Origin: an uncultured Bacteroidaceae bacterium
GTDB taxonomy: Bacteria; Bacteroidota; Bacteroidia; Bacteroidales; Bacteroidaceae
Direction: 5' to 3'
Length of the DNA: 64,000 nucleotides
NCBI GenBank assembly: GCA_934293005.1
Contig: CAKQYA010000010.1
Span: 25,777-89,776 of the forward strand
The first letter of the stretch is position 1. Each line of letters begins with the position of its first letter. A program made the translations under genes and the position numbers. Positions 18,604-28,342 of the stretch are shown here, in pieces. Below the pieces are notes generated by a model. It was not told the origin of the DNA. It searched no databases and saw only the letters and a list, made by a program, of their open reading frames with translations.

Positions 18604-19962
18604 ATGAAATTAACTTATCTATGGACATTGTCCCTTGCCGTCATGACGCTTGTATCATGCGATGAAGATACAGAGTCGCTTGGAATCAACATGATGCCTT
18701 CGTCCGATCTCGTCTGTAAAGAGTATAAGACTTACGATGTGACAACAAGCTCATATGCAGTAGGTGACAAAGTACTCGCTCGCACAGAAAAATCATATCT
18801 TGGGCAATATACAGACTCTGAGACAGGAACCACAGTAAAAAGCGACTTCATGGCGCAGTTTGGTTGCGATGAAAACTTCAGCCTGCCAGAAAAGATCGCA
18901 AACGACTCATGCTACAAAGTTGACCTGCGTCTTTTCATATCCAACTATGTAGGCGACTCTCTTTCCACATTCAAGATTAGCGTCTACGAGCTTGACAAGC
19001 AGCTTGACCCAGAAGCAGACTATTACACAGACATCAATCCTGAGGACTATTACGATTCTGGCAATAAGCCAATTGCAAGCAAGTGGTTCACAATCAATGA
19101 CCGCACCATTACAGATTCCACAAGATGGTCATCAAGCTACAACAACAACATCCGATTAAGTCTTCCTGCAGAAATAGGCACAAGAATCATACGCGACTAC
19201 CGTAAAAACCCAAACCACTTTGCCAACACATCTGAGTGGCTTAAGAGCGGCAACCCATGTAGCAAGGGGCTATACTTCAAACTTGAATATGGCGATGGAG
19301 CCATGGCATACATCGACATTGTGCAACTCAACATGTACTTCACATACTACGATGAAGAGTACAAGAAAGACACCACTGGTGTATGTTCATTCGCTGCCAC
19401 TGACGCTGTTGTTCAGGCTACACGTTTTGAAAACTCCAACCTTGACAAGCTTCTTAACGACAATAGCGCCACTTATATCAAAAGTCCCGCAGGCATATTC
19501 ACAATGGCAACCATCCCTGCAGACCAGATAAGCACTAAAGACACCATCAATTCAGCCAAGTTGACATTCACACGCTACAATGATGCAACACAAAGTCCAT
19601 TCAGACTTAGCATACCTCAGACAGTGCTCCTTGTTCGCCTCGACGACTACCTAAACGGTTTCTTTGAGAACTACAAAGTCAACGACAGCAAAGAGTCGTA
19701 CCTTGCCACGTTCAACAGTTCGACCAACTCATACGTATTCAGCAATGTCTCACGGCTCATCACACGTATGGTCAAAGAAAAAAATCAAGGTAAAGCCAAT
19801 GAAAACTGGAACAAAGTGCTACTTATCCCAGTATCTAAAACAACAGACTCAAATGGAAACATCGTGAAGCTGAACCACGATTTCAGTATGAGTTATGCCA
19901 AACTGGTAGGAGGGCAAAACAATCCAATAAAATTGGAAGTGATTTACACAAAGTTTAAATAA
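18604..19962 (+). CDS. DUF4270 lipoprotein
   Basis: About 452 residues from ATG 18604 with a lipoprotein signal (MKLTYLWTLSLAVMTLVSC), so it is anchored to a membrane by Cys after LVS. The N-terminal ESLGINMMPSSDLV and the segment around YIDIVQLNMYFTYY fit DUF4270, a Bacteroidetes outer-membrane or surface family of unknown function. It starts about 22 bases after the GT5-like gene, so the two are likely one transcript. A strong bidirectional terminator follows. Confidence 0.8.
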   Translation: MKLTYLWTLSLAVMTLVSCDEDTESLGINMMPSSDLVCKEYKTYDVTTSSYAVGDKVLARTEKSYLGQYTDSETGTTVKSDFMAQFGCDENFSLPEKIANDSCYKVDLRLFISNYVGDSLSTFKISVYELDKQLDPEADYYTDINPEDYYDSGNKPIASKWFTINDRTITDSTRWSSSYNNNIRLSLPAEIGTRIIRDYRKNPNHFANTSEWLKSGNPCSKGLYFKLEYGDGAMAYIDIVQLNMYFTYYDEEYKKDTTGVCSFAATDAVVQATRFENSNLDKLLNDNSATYIKSPAGIFTMATIPADQISTKDTINSAKLTFTRYNDATQSPFRLSIPQTVLLVRLDDYLNGFFENYKVNDSKESYLATFNSSTNSYVFSNVSRLITRMVKEKNQGKANENWNKVLLIPVSKTTDSNGNIVKLNHDFSMSYAKLVGGQNNPIKLEVIYTKFK

Positions 19963-19981
19963 ACTTTCAAATTTCCAAAGA

Positions 19982-20038
19982 CTTAATAAAAAGACATGCG
20001 CACTCATGAAAAATGAGTGCGCATGTCTTTTTATTAAG
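19982..20038. terminator. Perfect 26-bp bidirectional terminator
   Basis: Arms 19982-20007 and 20013-20038 are exactly complementary over 26 bp with a 5-base loop (GAAAA). The stem carries AAAAA on the left and TTTTT on the right, so either strand gives a U-tract. It lies between the convergent DUF4270 and nspC genes and would end both transcripts. Confidence 0.9.
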
Positions 20039-20180
20039 CCCCAATCTATCATTAGATTTCAAATCTTGTTAGTGTTTGTTTCGAACAGGTTGCGACAGCC
20101 ATCGTTGAAGGCATAGCGGACTGTGTCGAAACGCAAATGGAAGCAAGATGCAGAAAAGAAACGCTGACAAGATTTGAAAA

Positions 20181-20235
20181 GAAGCAATAATGTCATCACA
20201 ATCTTCCCATTTCGGTCAAATGAACGATTTGGGTT
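20181..20235. repeat. Long copy of the dispersed CCGATTTGGG palindromic repeat
   Basis: GAAGCAATAATGTC ... TTCCCATTTCGGTC ... ACGATTTGGG. The same order of blocks is found at 52708-52764. The half-sites CCCATTTCGG and CGATTTGGG are inverted relative to one another. Confidence 0.65.
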
Positions 20236-20279
20236 AAGTAACCAAATGTGAAAAGTAACGGCATATGCACACATGCACG

Positions 20280-21449
20280 TCAGCACATTCTGTCACGATA
20301 ATCTTCATATGTATATTGGCGGAATAGTTCAAAAGACCCATCACAATGCAACATTCCAATGGATGGATGCCCAATGCCATTGAACATAGTAGTTTTAACC
20401 GTAGTGTAATGAATCATATCCTCAAATATCAGCGACTCACCCACTTCAAGGTCATGGTCAAATTCCCATAGGCCCATAAAGTCGCCAGACAAGCACGAAT
20501 TACCTCCTATGCGATAAACATGGCTGCTGCATGGTTTCACATCCGACGCCTCGTCTGCAACAGTGACAGCGTGACGTATTGTTGGATGATAAGGCATCTC
20601 CAAACAATCTGGCATATGGCATGTGAAACTTGCATTTATTATGGCAGTCTTCACATTATTATTCTCTACCACATCCACAACGCGAGCAACCAACGGACCT
20701 GTTTGCCATACAAAAGCACTGCCAGGTTCAAGAATAACCTTGAGATGAGGATAACGTTCATGAAATGCACGCAAGGTATCAACAAGAAGCTCCACATCAT
20801 AGTCCTTGCGTGTCATCAAATGCCCGCCGCCAAAATTGATCCACCTAATCTGTTTAAACCATTTTGAAAACTTTTCTTCAATATGACTAAGTGTGCGTAC
20901 AAAAGCATCACTGCCCGACTCACAATGACAATGCACATGAAAGCCCTCAATGCCTTCTGGCAAATTTTCGCCAAGGCAACTTGACAAAACGCCGAAACGA
21001 GAACCAGGAGCGCATGGATTATACAGTTCTGTCTCTATCTCACTGTATTCAGGATTAACACGCAGACCGACAGAGGCACGACCTTTCACACGAGAATAAA
21101 ACCTGTCATACTGCGAAAGCGAATTGAACGTGATGTGGCTTGAGCATTCTACAATATCGTCAAATTCTTCATCTGTATAAGCAGGAGAATATGTGTGTGC
21201 TTTGCTGCCAAACTCATTTTTAGCCAACATAGCCTCATATAGAGAAGAAGCTGTAGTGTGAGAGATATATTCACGGAAAATAGGAAAACTTTTCCACAAG
21301 GCAAAAGCCTTAAAAGCTAAAATTATTTCCACATCAGCCCGTTTAGCGACATCTGCAATAAGGGTCAGATTGCGTCTCAAAAGTTCTTCCTCTATTATAT
21401 AACAAGGCGAAGGAAAGTTATGGATATTCTTTTCTAATAATGTCATCAT
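20280..21449 (-). CDS. nspC: Carboxynorspermidine decarboxylase
   Basis: A 389-residue PLP-dependent alanine-racemase-fold enzyme that decarboxylates carboxy(nor)spermidine in the alternative polyamine pathway. The N-terminal PSPCYIIEEELLRRN start, the PLP lysine in ILAFKAFALW, GLRVNPEYSEIET, WINFGGGHLMTRKDYD, EPGSAFVWQTG and SCLSGDFMG are characteristic of NspC. Its ATG overlaps the uvrD stop (ATGA), so the two are translationally coupled. No carboxyspermidine dehydrogenase gene is present in the window. Confidence 0.92.
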   Translation of the reverse strand: MMTLLEKNIHNFPSPCYIIEEELLRRNLTLIADVAKRADVEIILAFKAFALWKSFPIFREYISHTTASSLYEAMLAKNEFGSKAHTYSPAYTDEEFDDIVECSSHITFNSLSQYDRFYSRVKGRASVGLRVNPEYSEIETELYNPCAPGSRFGVLSSCLGENLPEGIEGFHVHCHCESGSDAFVRTLSHIEEKFSKWFKQIRWINFGGGHLMTRKDYDVELLVDTLRAFHERYPHLKVILEPGSAFVWQTGPLVARVVDVVENNNVKTAIINASFTCHMPDCLEMPYHPTIRHAVTVADEASDVKPCSSHVYRIGGNSCLSGDFMGLWEFDHDLEVGESLIFEDMIHYTTVKTTMFNGIGHPSIGMLHCDGSFELFRQYTYEDYRDRMC

Positions 21450-23785
21450 TGTTTTATTATAGTATACTTCGCAAATTTCAGCAATAGTTGCTTCTCTCCA
21501 AGATTATCAAAACGAACGGTAGCTTTAGTAGCATCGCCAACACCTGTAATATCCATCACCTCACCATGACCAAACCTATTATGCTCTATATGCGAGCCCA
21601 CAGCTAATGGACAGGCCATATCCGATACAGAAGAAGCCGACACGGCATCACCGTGCTCAGGTCTCGTTGCATAAGGCGATGAAGGCAATGTTCCAGACAC
21701 AGATGATGAAGGCTTGGGCTCATAGCCAGAACCTCCATTAAAGCCTGGTCTTATGGAAGCACGACGTTTCCATGGCAATTCAATTTCATCTGAGACACGT
21801 CTTGACGGGAAGAGTGTCTGTTTTCGGTCAAGATAAACAGAATCTATATCGGCAATGAAACGGCTTGGAGCTGAAAACTCCATCTTGCCATATCGGAAAC
21901 GGCACTTTGCGTAAATAAGCCAACACGTTTCCTTAGCACGCGTGATGGCCACATAGAAGAGACGTCTCTCCTCCTCCATTTCTCGCGGATTGCCAGATAT
22001 CATCTGACTTGGAAACAGTCCTTCTTCAAGTCCAACCACAAAAACCGACGCAAATTCAAGACCTTTAGCTGAGTGTATTGTCATAAGCGACACTTTGTTG
22101 TCATCATTGTCCTTTTCGCCATCCACATCGCTCAAGAGTGACACCTCATATAGATAATCCCTTAGCAGCACATTACCATCACCTTCTTCTTTGCGAATGT
22201 CACAGAAGTCGTGCATGCCGTTGACCATTTCCTCCACATTTTCCTGTCGTGAGAGATTCTCAGGAGAAGCATCCTGATATATGTCATTCAGCATTCCGCT
22301 CTGTTTAATAATCATAGGTCCAATCTCATTCACTGGCAATTTATCAGCCAAGTGTGAAAAATGGTCTATCATTTCCCTGAAAGCCCCGATCTTGTTCATC
22401 GTGCCTTTAGACAATCCAAGTTGATACCTATCTGATTCATTTATAACATTCCACACACTCGTGTCGTTATCATGAGCACAAGCCATAATCTTGCCGACCG
22501 TAGTCTGCCCTATGCCACGAGCAGGATAATTAATGATTCGTTTAAAAGCCTCCTCGTCATTTGGATTCACAATCAAACGGAAATAAGCTATCACGTCCTT
22601 TATCTCCTTGCGCTGATAAAACGACAAACCACCAAAGATTCGGTAAGGAATCTGCTGTTTGCGCAATTCTTCCTCCAAAACACGGCTTTGTGCATTAGTG
22701 CGGTAAAGCACGGCAAAATCTGAATAAGCGCAACCTGCAGCAGCTTTCTTCGTCCGAATCGTGTTAGCCACAACCACAGCCTCTTCCTTATCCGAACTTG
22801 TGTCAATGACATGCAACTTGTCACCTCTTTCATTATGAGAAAAAACATCCTTGCGTATCTGACGGCTGTTTTTTCTAATCAAGCTATTAGCAGCCTCAAC
22901 AATATTCTGTGTCGAACGATAATTCTGTTCCAGTTTAAAAAGTTTGGCATCTTGATATATTTTGCAGAAAGTGAGGATATTGTCGATATTGGCACCACGA
23001 AAACTGTAAATGCTTTGGGCATCATCTCCAACCACACACACGCGCTGATGCCCCGAAGTGAGTTGCCATACAATTTGATGTTGCGCAAAGTTGGTGTCCT
23101 GATACTCGTCTACAAGAACATACTTGAAATGGTCAGCCCATCTTTCCAGCACATCAGGGTTCTGTTTAAACAACAGATAAGTGTACAAAAGGATGTCATC
23201 AAAATCCATAGCATCGCTTTGACGGCACCTTCTTGCATATGCCGAGAAAACCAGATGCATAGCAGGCAGGCCATCTCTTGCATTGCTTTGTCTTATGGAA
23301 TGATTGTCCGCATATTGTTCAGCAGTCACAAGCTGGTTCTTTGCATTACTGATGATGCCCATCACATTGCTTGGCTTATACTTCTTGTCATCGAGCTTTA
23401 TCTCTTTGATAATAGCCTTCAACAGGCTCTTGCTATCAGCAGCATCATAGATAGTGAAATTGGCAGAAAAGCCAATCCGTTCATGTTCAGTTCTGAGTAT
23501 TCGCAAGAATATGCTATGAAAAGTGCCCATCCACAGCCGTCTTGCATATTCTGCGCCAACAATATCAGCTATGCGCATTTTCATCTCGCCTGCAGCCTTA
23601 TTCGTAAAAGTGAGGGCTAAGATGTTCCACGGTTCATAACCGTGCTCCATGAGATACGCTATCTTGTAAGTAAGCACCCTCGTCTTGCCCGAACCTGCAC
23701 CTGCAATGACAAGAGCAGGTCCATCGCAATATTCCACAGCAGCTCTTTGGGGAGGGTTGAATGTGTCGAGATATGAGTTGTTCAT
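21446..23785 (-). CDS. UvrD/PcrA-type superfamily 1 DNA helicase
   Basis: About 779 residues from ATG 23785 (MNNSYLDTFNPPQ), with the frame open to an ATG at 23806. Motif Q (LDTFNPPQRAAVE), Walker A (AGAGSGKT), Walker B (VLVDEYQDTN), motif III (VVGDDAQSIYSFRGA), motif IV (LEQNYRST), motif V (LMTIHSAKGLEFASVFVVGLEEGLFP region) and motif VI (EEERRLFYVAITRAKE) are all present. It unwinds DNA 3'-5' in excision repair and replication restart. The C-terminal tail (GHGEVMDITG) resembles the PcrA RNA-polymerase-binding Tudor-like domain. Confidence 0.95.
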   Translation of the reverse strand: MNNSYLDTFNPPQRAAVEYCDGPALVIAGAGSGKTRVLTYKIAYLMEHGYEPWNILALTFTNKAAGEMKMRIADIVGAEYARRLWMGTFHSIFLRILRTEHERIGFSANFTIYDAADSKSLLKAIIKEIKLDDKKYKPSNVMGIISNAKNQLVTAEQYADNHSIRQSNARDGLPAMHLVFSAYARRCRQSDAMDFDDILLYTYLLFKQNPDVLERWADHFKYVLVDEYQDTNFAQHQIVWQLTSGHQRVCVVGDDAQSIYSFRGANIDNILTFCKIYQDAKLFKLEQNYRSTQNIVEAANSLIRKNSRQIRKDVFSHNERGDKLHVIDTSSDKEEAVVVANTIRTKKAAAGCAYSDFAVLYRTNAQSRVLEEELRKQQIPYRIFGGLSFYQRKEIKDVIAYFRLIVNPNDEEAFKRIINYPARGIGQTTVGKIMACAHDNDTSVWNVINESDRYQLGLSKGTMNKIGAFREMIDHFSHLADKLPVNEIGPMIIKQSGMLNDIYQDASPENLSRQENVEEMVNGMHDFCDIRKEEGDGNVLLRDYLYEVSLLSDVDGEKDNDDNKVSLMTIHSAKGLEFASVFVVGLEEGLFPSQMISGNPREMEEERRLFYVAITRAKETCWLIYAKCRFRYGKMEFSAPSRFIADIDSVYLDRKQTLFPSRRVSDEIELPWKRRASIRPGFNGGSGYEPKPSSSVSGTLPSSPYATRPEHGDAVSASSVSDMACPLAVGSHIEHNRFGHGEVMDITGVGDATKATVRFDNLGEKQLLLKFAKYTIIKQ

Positions 23786-23843
23786 CAATTTTTTGTAAAG
23801 CAACATAGCTCCATCTGGCCATGATGCTTAAATTCATATGGGT

Positions 23844-24278
23844 TTATTTCTGTTTCTTAAAAATCACCTCCTTGGGAAGTTTCACATATTTTCTGTTGCT
23901 TACAGTTTTAATATTCTGTTCACCACCAACAAGCTTTAAGATGAGGTCTCCATCATTAGTGAGAATCAGTTCCACATCCTGTCCGTCATTGCCATTGTCA
24001 CTCACCATACGCACAACAGCCTTTTTTTTATCAATCTTCTTCACTTTCAGCACAACCCATGTCGCATTGAGATTACCCTTCATGTAACCATAAGTTCCAT
24101 CGATCCCAAGGTCTTCAATGGTAATATCATTATTCTCCAAGTTTAGCATGAGTGATGCCTTAAGTTCATCTGAACGAAAGAAACCTTTGTAACCAGTTTG
24201 GCAAAAAACAGTAGCCGAGGTCATGAACATTATGGCTGCACAAAGCATTTTCATGCAAGATAAATGATTCATAAACAT
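23844..24278 (-). CDS. Small secreted protein of unknown function
   Basis: Up to 144 residues; several Met codons (24278, 24272, 24254) could start it. A hydrophobic signal (MLCAAIMFMTSATVFCQ) is followed by a beta-rich mature part of about 115 residues with repeated short strands (TWVVLKVKKIDKKKAVVRM, VELILTNDGDLILKLVGG). The C-terminus is basic (KEVIFKKQK). I do not recognise the family. It sits about 60 bases upstream of uvrD on the same strand and may be its operon leader gene. Confidence 0.65.
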   Translation of the reverse strand: MFMNHLSCMKMLCAAIMFMTSATVFCQTGYKGFFRSDELKASLMLNLENNDITIEDLGIDGTYGYMKGNLNATWVVLKVKKIDKKKAVVRMVSDNGNDGQDVELILTNDGDLILKLVGGEQNIKTVSNRKYVKLPKEVIFKKQK

Positions 24279-24476
24279 AACTTGATTCTAAATAAAACAA
24301 TCACAGACAGCCTGCACCTCATGCACAAAGCAGTCTTTTAACAAAAATAATCATACAAATTTATAACAAAAAGGGGAGACATGCATCATATTCCCAAAGT
24401 TTTTTGTTAATTTGCAGATTATTTTGCCATCATGCATCCACTTTATTATTAAAACAGGCAAATGAAACACTAATAA

Positions 24477-25313
24477 ATGATGAAAAAGATAAGACTCATA
24501 GCCATAGATCTCGATGGCACATTAGTGCGGAGCGACCAGACCATATCGTCCCACACCGCTGACATTGTTATACGGGCACAACAACAAGGAGTGAAAGTGG
24601 CAATTGTGTCTGGACGTCCCACCTTTGGAGCCGAGCCAGCTGCACGCATCTTGGAACTTGAAAAATATGGCGGTTACCTCGTAAGCTACAATGGAGCCGA
24701 AATATACGAATGCACTACAAAACACATGCTCCATTCAGCCACATTGCCTCAAGATGTCTTACCAATCATATACAACACAGCATGCGAACACAACCTTGCA
24801 CTTATGACCTATATAGGCAAAGAAGTCATCACTGAACGAACTAACATCGATGATAAATATATCCGCTATTCGTCCATGCGCAACAAAATGCCAATACGTC
24901 CTGTCAACAATTTTATGGAAGAAGCCACACAGCCCATCGTGAAATGCATCATCACAGGCGCACCAGACGAACTTGCAAGCATAGAAGTCCTGCTTAATAA
25001 GAGCCTGCATGGCCTTGCAGATGCATACCGCAGCGAACCATTCTTCCTTGAGATAGTGCCATGCGGCATCAACAAGGCAGAGGGTATTTCTCGCCTTCTT
25101 TCTGCCACAGGCATCAGCCCTGACGAAGTGATGGCCTTCGGCGACGGCTACAACGACATTCCCATGATTGAATATGCAGGTTTCGGAGTAGCCATGGGCA
25201 ACGCACAAGATGCCGTGAAAGAAAAAGCCCAACACGTCACACTAAGCAACGATGAAGACGGAGTAGCCAAAGCTATCAACAAGTATGTTCTATCAACAAG
25301 TGGGTGCTCATAA
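24477..25313 (+). CDS. Cof-type HAD-family sugar phosphatase
   Basis: A 278-residue HAD IIB hydrolase. Motif I is IAIDLDGTLV with the nucleophile Asp, motif II lies in VAIVSGRPTFG, the motif III lysine follows ...IVPCGINKAEGI, and motif IV is AFGDGYNDIPMIEYAGFGVAMGNA. The large IIB cap lies in the middle. Family members dephosphorylate sugar phosphates or flavin/pyridoxal phosphates; the substrate is not predictable. Single-gene unit between a minus-strand operon and a 600-base spacer. Confidence 0.9.
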   Translation: MMKKIRLIAIDLDGTLVRSDQTISSHTADIVIRAQQQGVKVAIVSGRPTFGAEPAARILELEKYGGYLVSYNGAEIYECTTKHMLHSATLPQDVLPIIYNTACEHNLALMTYIGKEVITERTNIDDKYIRYSSMRNKMPIRPVNNFMEEATQPIVKCIITGAPDELASIEVLLNKSLHGLADAYRSEPFFLEIVPCGINKAEGISRLLSATGISPDEVMAFGDGYNDIPMIEYAGFGVAMGNAQDAVKEKAQHVTLSNDEDGVAKAINKYVLSTSGCS

Positions 25314-25816
25314 TCATTTTGACTCATCCAATAAATGCGTAGGCGTAGTGTCATTCTGTTCCCTTCCAAGGAACAAAGACACACCCACACATGCAAGCAA
25401 CACGTTTCTCACCCGATAATCATAATCTTACTATCTACATCAGCATCCTGTCAGACGGCCTTCAAGCTGTCCACCGAAAACATGCTTACAAGCAGCCTTG
25501 TCAACTACATTTCAAAGAATAAGGTGGAAAGAAATAATGCAAATGAAAAACACACCATTTAACAAAATGCAAGTGGGCAGCAAGCTACAGCAACGCTGCT
25601 CATTTTCCATAAAAATCGAACAAAAGCATGGAGAGCAAACATGCACTCAGCAACACAACTTTCACGCTTGCCATCAATTCAACGGCGATAGTTGACATTG
25701 TGTCAATGATGAAAGATCCTGCATGCGTAAATGACAAATGGAAACAAAATAAATTAAGAATAATGCATTACGCAAATGATAAATAGGCAGCAAAAGGCAT
25801 TTTTTCCGCAACTTGT
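25314..25816. other. Intergenic region without a recognised gene
   Basis: About 500 bases between the HAD gene and the glyA promoter. Short open frames (25335-25562, 25498-25695) have no family resemblance and unusual His/Gln/Thr-rich composition. No tRNA or clear hairpin seen. Confidence 0.4.
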
Positions 25817-25847
25817 TTTGCCAAAACGAATATAAAGACTACATTTG
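25817..25847 (+). promoter_or_regulatory. Promoter of glyA
   Basis: TTTG (25817-25820) and TACATTTG (25840-25847) separated by 19 bp, an excellent match to the Bacteroidetes housekeeping consensus. The leader is about 57 bases. Confidence 0.75.
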
Positions 25848-25910
25848 CATTGTTTTTACTCATAAAAATTGACTGCAAATTAGTTTTACAAATACATACA
25901 CAGAAAAAAA

Positions 25911-27191
25911 ATGGAACGAGACAACGTTATTTTCTCCCTCATCGAAAAGGAGCACCAGCGTCAGCTGAAAGGTATCGAACTCATCGCCTCAGAGAACTTT
26001 GTGAGCGAGCAAGTGATGGAAGCTATGGGCAGCTACTGCACAAACAAGTATGCAGAAGGCTATCCAGGACATCGCTACTATGGCGGATGCCAAGTAGTGG
26101 ATGAGATTGAACAGCTCGCCATCGACAGAGCTTGCCAACTCTTCGGCGCTGAATATGCCAACGTGCAGCCACACTCGGGCGCACAAGCTAATGCAGCCGT
26201 ACTCCTCGCTGTGCTTAAGCCAGGCGATGTGTTCATGGGTCTGAATCTCGACCACGGAGGCCATCTCTCACATGGTTCGCTTGTTAACACCTCAGGCATC
26301 CTCTATAAGCCTGTAGGCTATAATCTCAACAAAGAGACTGGACGTGTTGACTATGACGAGATGGAATCTCTTGCAAAAGAACACAAGCCAAAGCTCATCA
26401 TAGGTGGAGGTTCAGCCTACAGCCGCGAGTGGGATTATGCCCGCATGCGCAAAATTGCAGACGAGGTCGGCGCTCTACTCATGATAGACATGGCACATCC
26501 AGCAGGACTTATCGCTGCAGGCCTCCTCGACAATCCAGTGAAATACGCTCATATCGTTACCACAACCACACATAAGACACTACGCGGTCCTCGTGGCGGT
26601 CTCATACTTCTTGGAAAAGATTTTGACAATCCATGGGGATACAAAACACCAAAGGGCATTGTCAAGAAGATGTCACAGCTTATCAACTCAGCTGTATTCC
26701 CAGGACAGCAAGGCGGTCCGCTTGAGCACGTCATAGCTGCTAAGGCAGTTGCCTTTGGCGAAGCTCTGAAGCCAGAATTCAAGGATTATGCCCTTCAGGT
26801 AAAGAAAAACGCATCCGTTCTCGCTGACGAACTCACTAAGCGCGGATTCACCATTGTGAGCGGCGGTACAGACAACCACTCTATGCTTGTCGACTTGCGC
26901 ACAAAATACCCCGATTTGACAGGAAAGGTGGCTGAAAATGCTCTTGTAGCAGCCGACATCACCATCAACAAGAATATGGTGCCATTCGACACTCGCTCAG
27001 CTTTCCAGACATCAGGATTCCGTCTTGGCACACCTGCCATCACCACACGCGGCGCAAAAGAAGACCTTATGGTTCGCATCGCAGCATGGATTGAAGAAGT
27101 GCTCAATGCTCCAGAGGATGAAACTGTCATCGCAAAAGTGAGAGGCGAAGTGAATGAGACCATGAAGGACTACCCTCTCTTCGCATGGTAA
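25911..27191 (+). CDS. glyA: Serine hydroxymethyltransferase
   Basis: A 426-residue PLP enzyme converting serine + tetrahydrofolate to glycine + methylene-tetrahydrofolate, the main one-carbon source. Visible signatures: ELIASENFVSEQVMEAMGS, NKYAEGYPGHRYYGGCQ, VQPHSGAQANAAV, MAHPAGLIAAG, and the PLP lysine in TTTTHKTLRGPRGG. Length is normal. It has its own promoter; rlmN follows about 100 bases later. Confidence 0.97.
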   Translation: MERDNVIFSLIEKEHQRQLKGIELIASENFVSEQVMEAMGSYCTNKYAEGYPGHRYYGGCQVVDEIEQLAIDRACQLFGAEYANVQPHSGAQANAAVLLAVLKPGDVFMGLNLDHGGHLSHGSLVNTSGILYKPVGYNLNKETGRVDYDEMESLAKEHKPKLIIGGGSAYSREWDYARMRKIADEVGALLMIDMAHPAGLIAAGLLDNPVKYAHIVTTTTHKTLRGPRGGLILLGKDFDNPWGYKTPKGIVKKMSQLINSAVFPGQQGGPLEHVIAAKAVAFGEALKPEFKDYALQVKKNASVLADELTKRGFTIVSGGTDNHSMLVDLRTKYPDLTGKVAENALVAADITINKNMVPFDTRSAFQTSGFRLGTPAITTRGAKEDLMVRIAAWIEEVLNAPEDETVIAKVRGEVNETMKDYPLFAW

Positions 27192-27289
27192 ACCATTATG
27201 TCGACATGCTTTGCTGCCTATGCAGCAATCAGCTCGGCTGAAGATGGCTAACAAAAAACAAGCATAGCCATATGCCAAGTACATAACAA

Positions 27290-28342
27290 ATGAACAAGAC
27301 TCCATTATTAGGAATGACAATGAAAGAGTTGCAGGACATGTGCCTGCAACTCTCCATGCCTAAGTTCACAGCCAAGCAAATAGCACAATGGATATATGTG
27401 AAACATGCGCATGAAATAAGCGAAATGACCAACATCTCGAAGGCAAACAGAGAGATGTTGGATTCTTCGTTTTGTGTGGGTTGCTCTTCTCCCGTGGAGA
27501 CGACACGAAGCAAAGACGGTACTATAAAGTTCCTTTTCTCAACATCTGACGGCAAATATGTTGAGACCGTATACATACCTGAAGCCGACAGGGCCACTTT
27601 GTGCGTGAGTTGTCAAGTGGGTTGCAAGATGAATTGTCTTTTCTGCCAGACAGGCAAGCAAGGATGGAACGGCAATCTCAGCGTGACCGACATATTGAAC
27701 CAAGTGTACTCTGTGGACCAGATGATTGAAGAGGAAGGACTTACGCCCTTGAGCAACATTGTGTATATGGGACAAGGAGAGCCATTAGACAATTGGGACA
27801 ACGTGCTCAAGTCGACCCAACTGCTTACAGCCGACTATGGTTGGGCATGGAGTCCACGCCGAATCACCATATCCACAGTAGGACTGAAGAAAAACATGCG
27901 CCGTTTGCTTGAAGAATGCGAATGCCATATAGCAGTGTCGCTGCACACACCTATACACGAGCAACGTCTAAGCATGATGCCAGCAGAGAAGCAGTTTGCC
28001 ATTGCCGACATCGTTGAGATGCTTAAAGAATACGACTGGAGCCACCAACGGCGTCTGACATTCGAATACACCATGTTTGGCGGCACCAACGACACTCCAT
28101 TGCATGCCCGCGAACTCACAAAACTCCTCAATGGCCTCTTCTGCCGTGTGAATCTAATCAGATGGCACCGCGTGCCAGACGTGCCCTTATCAGAAGTAGA
28201 AATGTCATCAATGGAACATTTTCGCGACTACATGAACAGCCATGGCATAACAACAACCATACGCGCTTCAAGAGGTCAGGACATATGGGCGGCATGCGGT
28301 CTGTTATCCACTAACAAGCAACTTGAAAATCAGCAACAATGA
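27290..28342 (+). CDS. rlmN: 23S rRNA (A2503-C2)/tRNA (A37-C2) methyltransferase
   Basis: A 350-residue radical-SAM methyltransferase. The Fe-S cluster motif C-x3-C-x2-C is CKMNCLFC, preceded by LCVSCQVG; MGQGEPLDN and SVGLKKNMRR-type motifs follow, and the C-terminal catalytic cysteine is in GQDIWAACGLLS. It methylates C2 of A2503 in 23S rRNA and A37 in some tRNAs. Its stop overlaps the start of the next gene by four bases (ATGA), so the DUF4837 lipoprotein is co-translated. Confidence 0.95.
   Translation: MNKTPLLGMTMKELQDMCLQLSMPKFTAKQIAQWIYVKHAHEISEMTNISKANREMLDSSFCVGCSSPVETTRSKDGTIKFLFSTSDGKYVETVYIPEADRATLCVSCQVGCKMNCLFCQTGKQGWNGNLSVTDILNQVYSVDQMIEEEGLTPLSNIVYMGQGEPLDNWDNVLKSTQLLTADYGWAWSPRRITISTVGLKKNMRRLLEECECHIAVSLHTPIHEQRLSMMPAEKQFAIADIVEMLKEYDWSHQRRLTFEYTMFGGTNDTPLHARELTKLLNGLFCRVNLIRWHRVPDVPLSEVEMSSMEHFRDYMNSHGITTTIRASRGQDIWAACGLLSTNKQLENQQQ

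Noticed and set aside
25335..25562. Frame between the HAD gene and glyA with a lipobox-like SASC
   Set aside because: No proper signal charge pattern, odd composition and no promoter.
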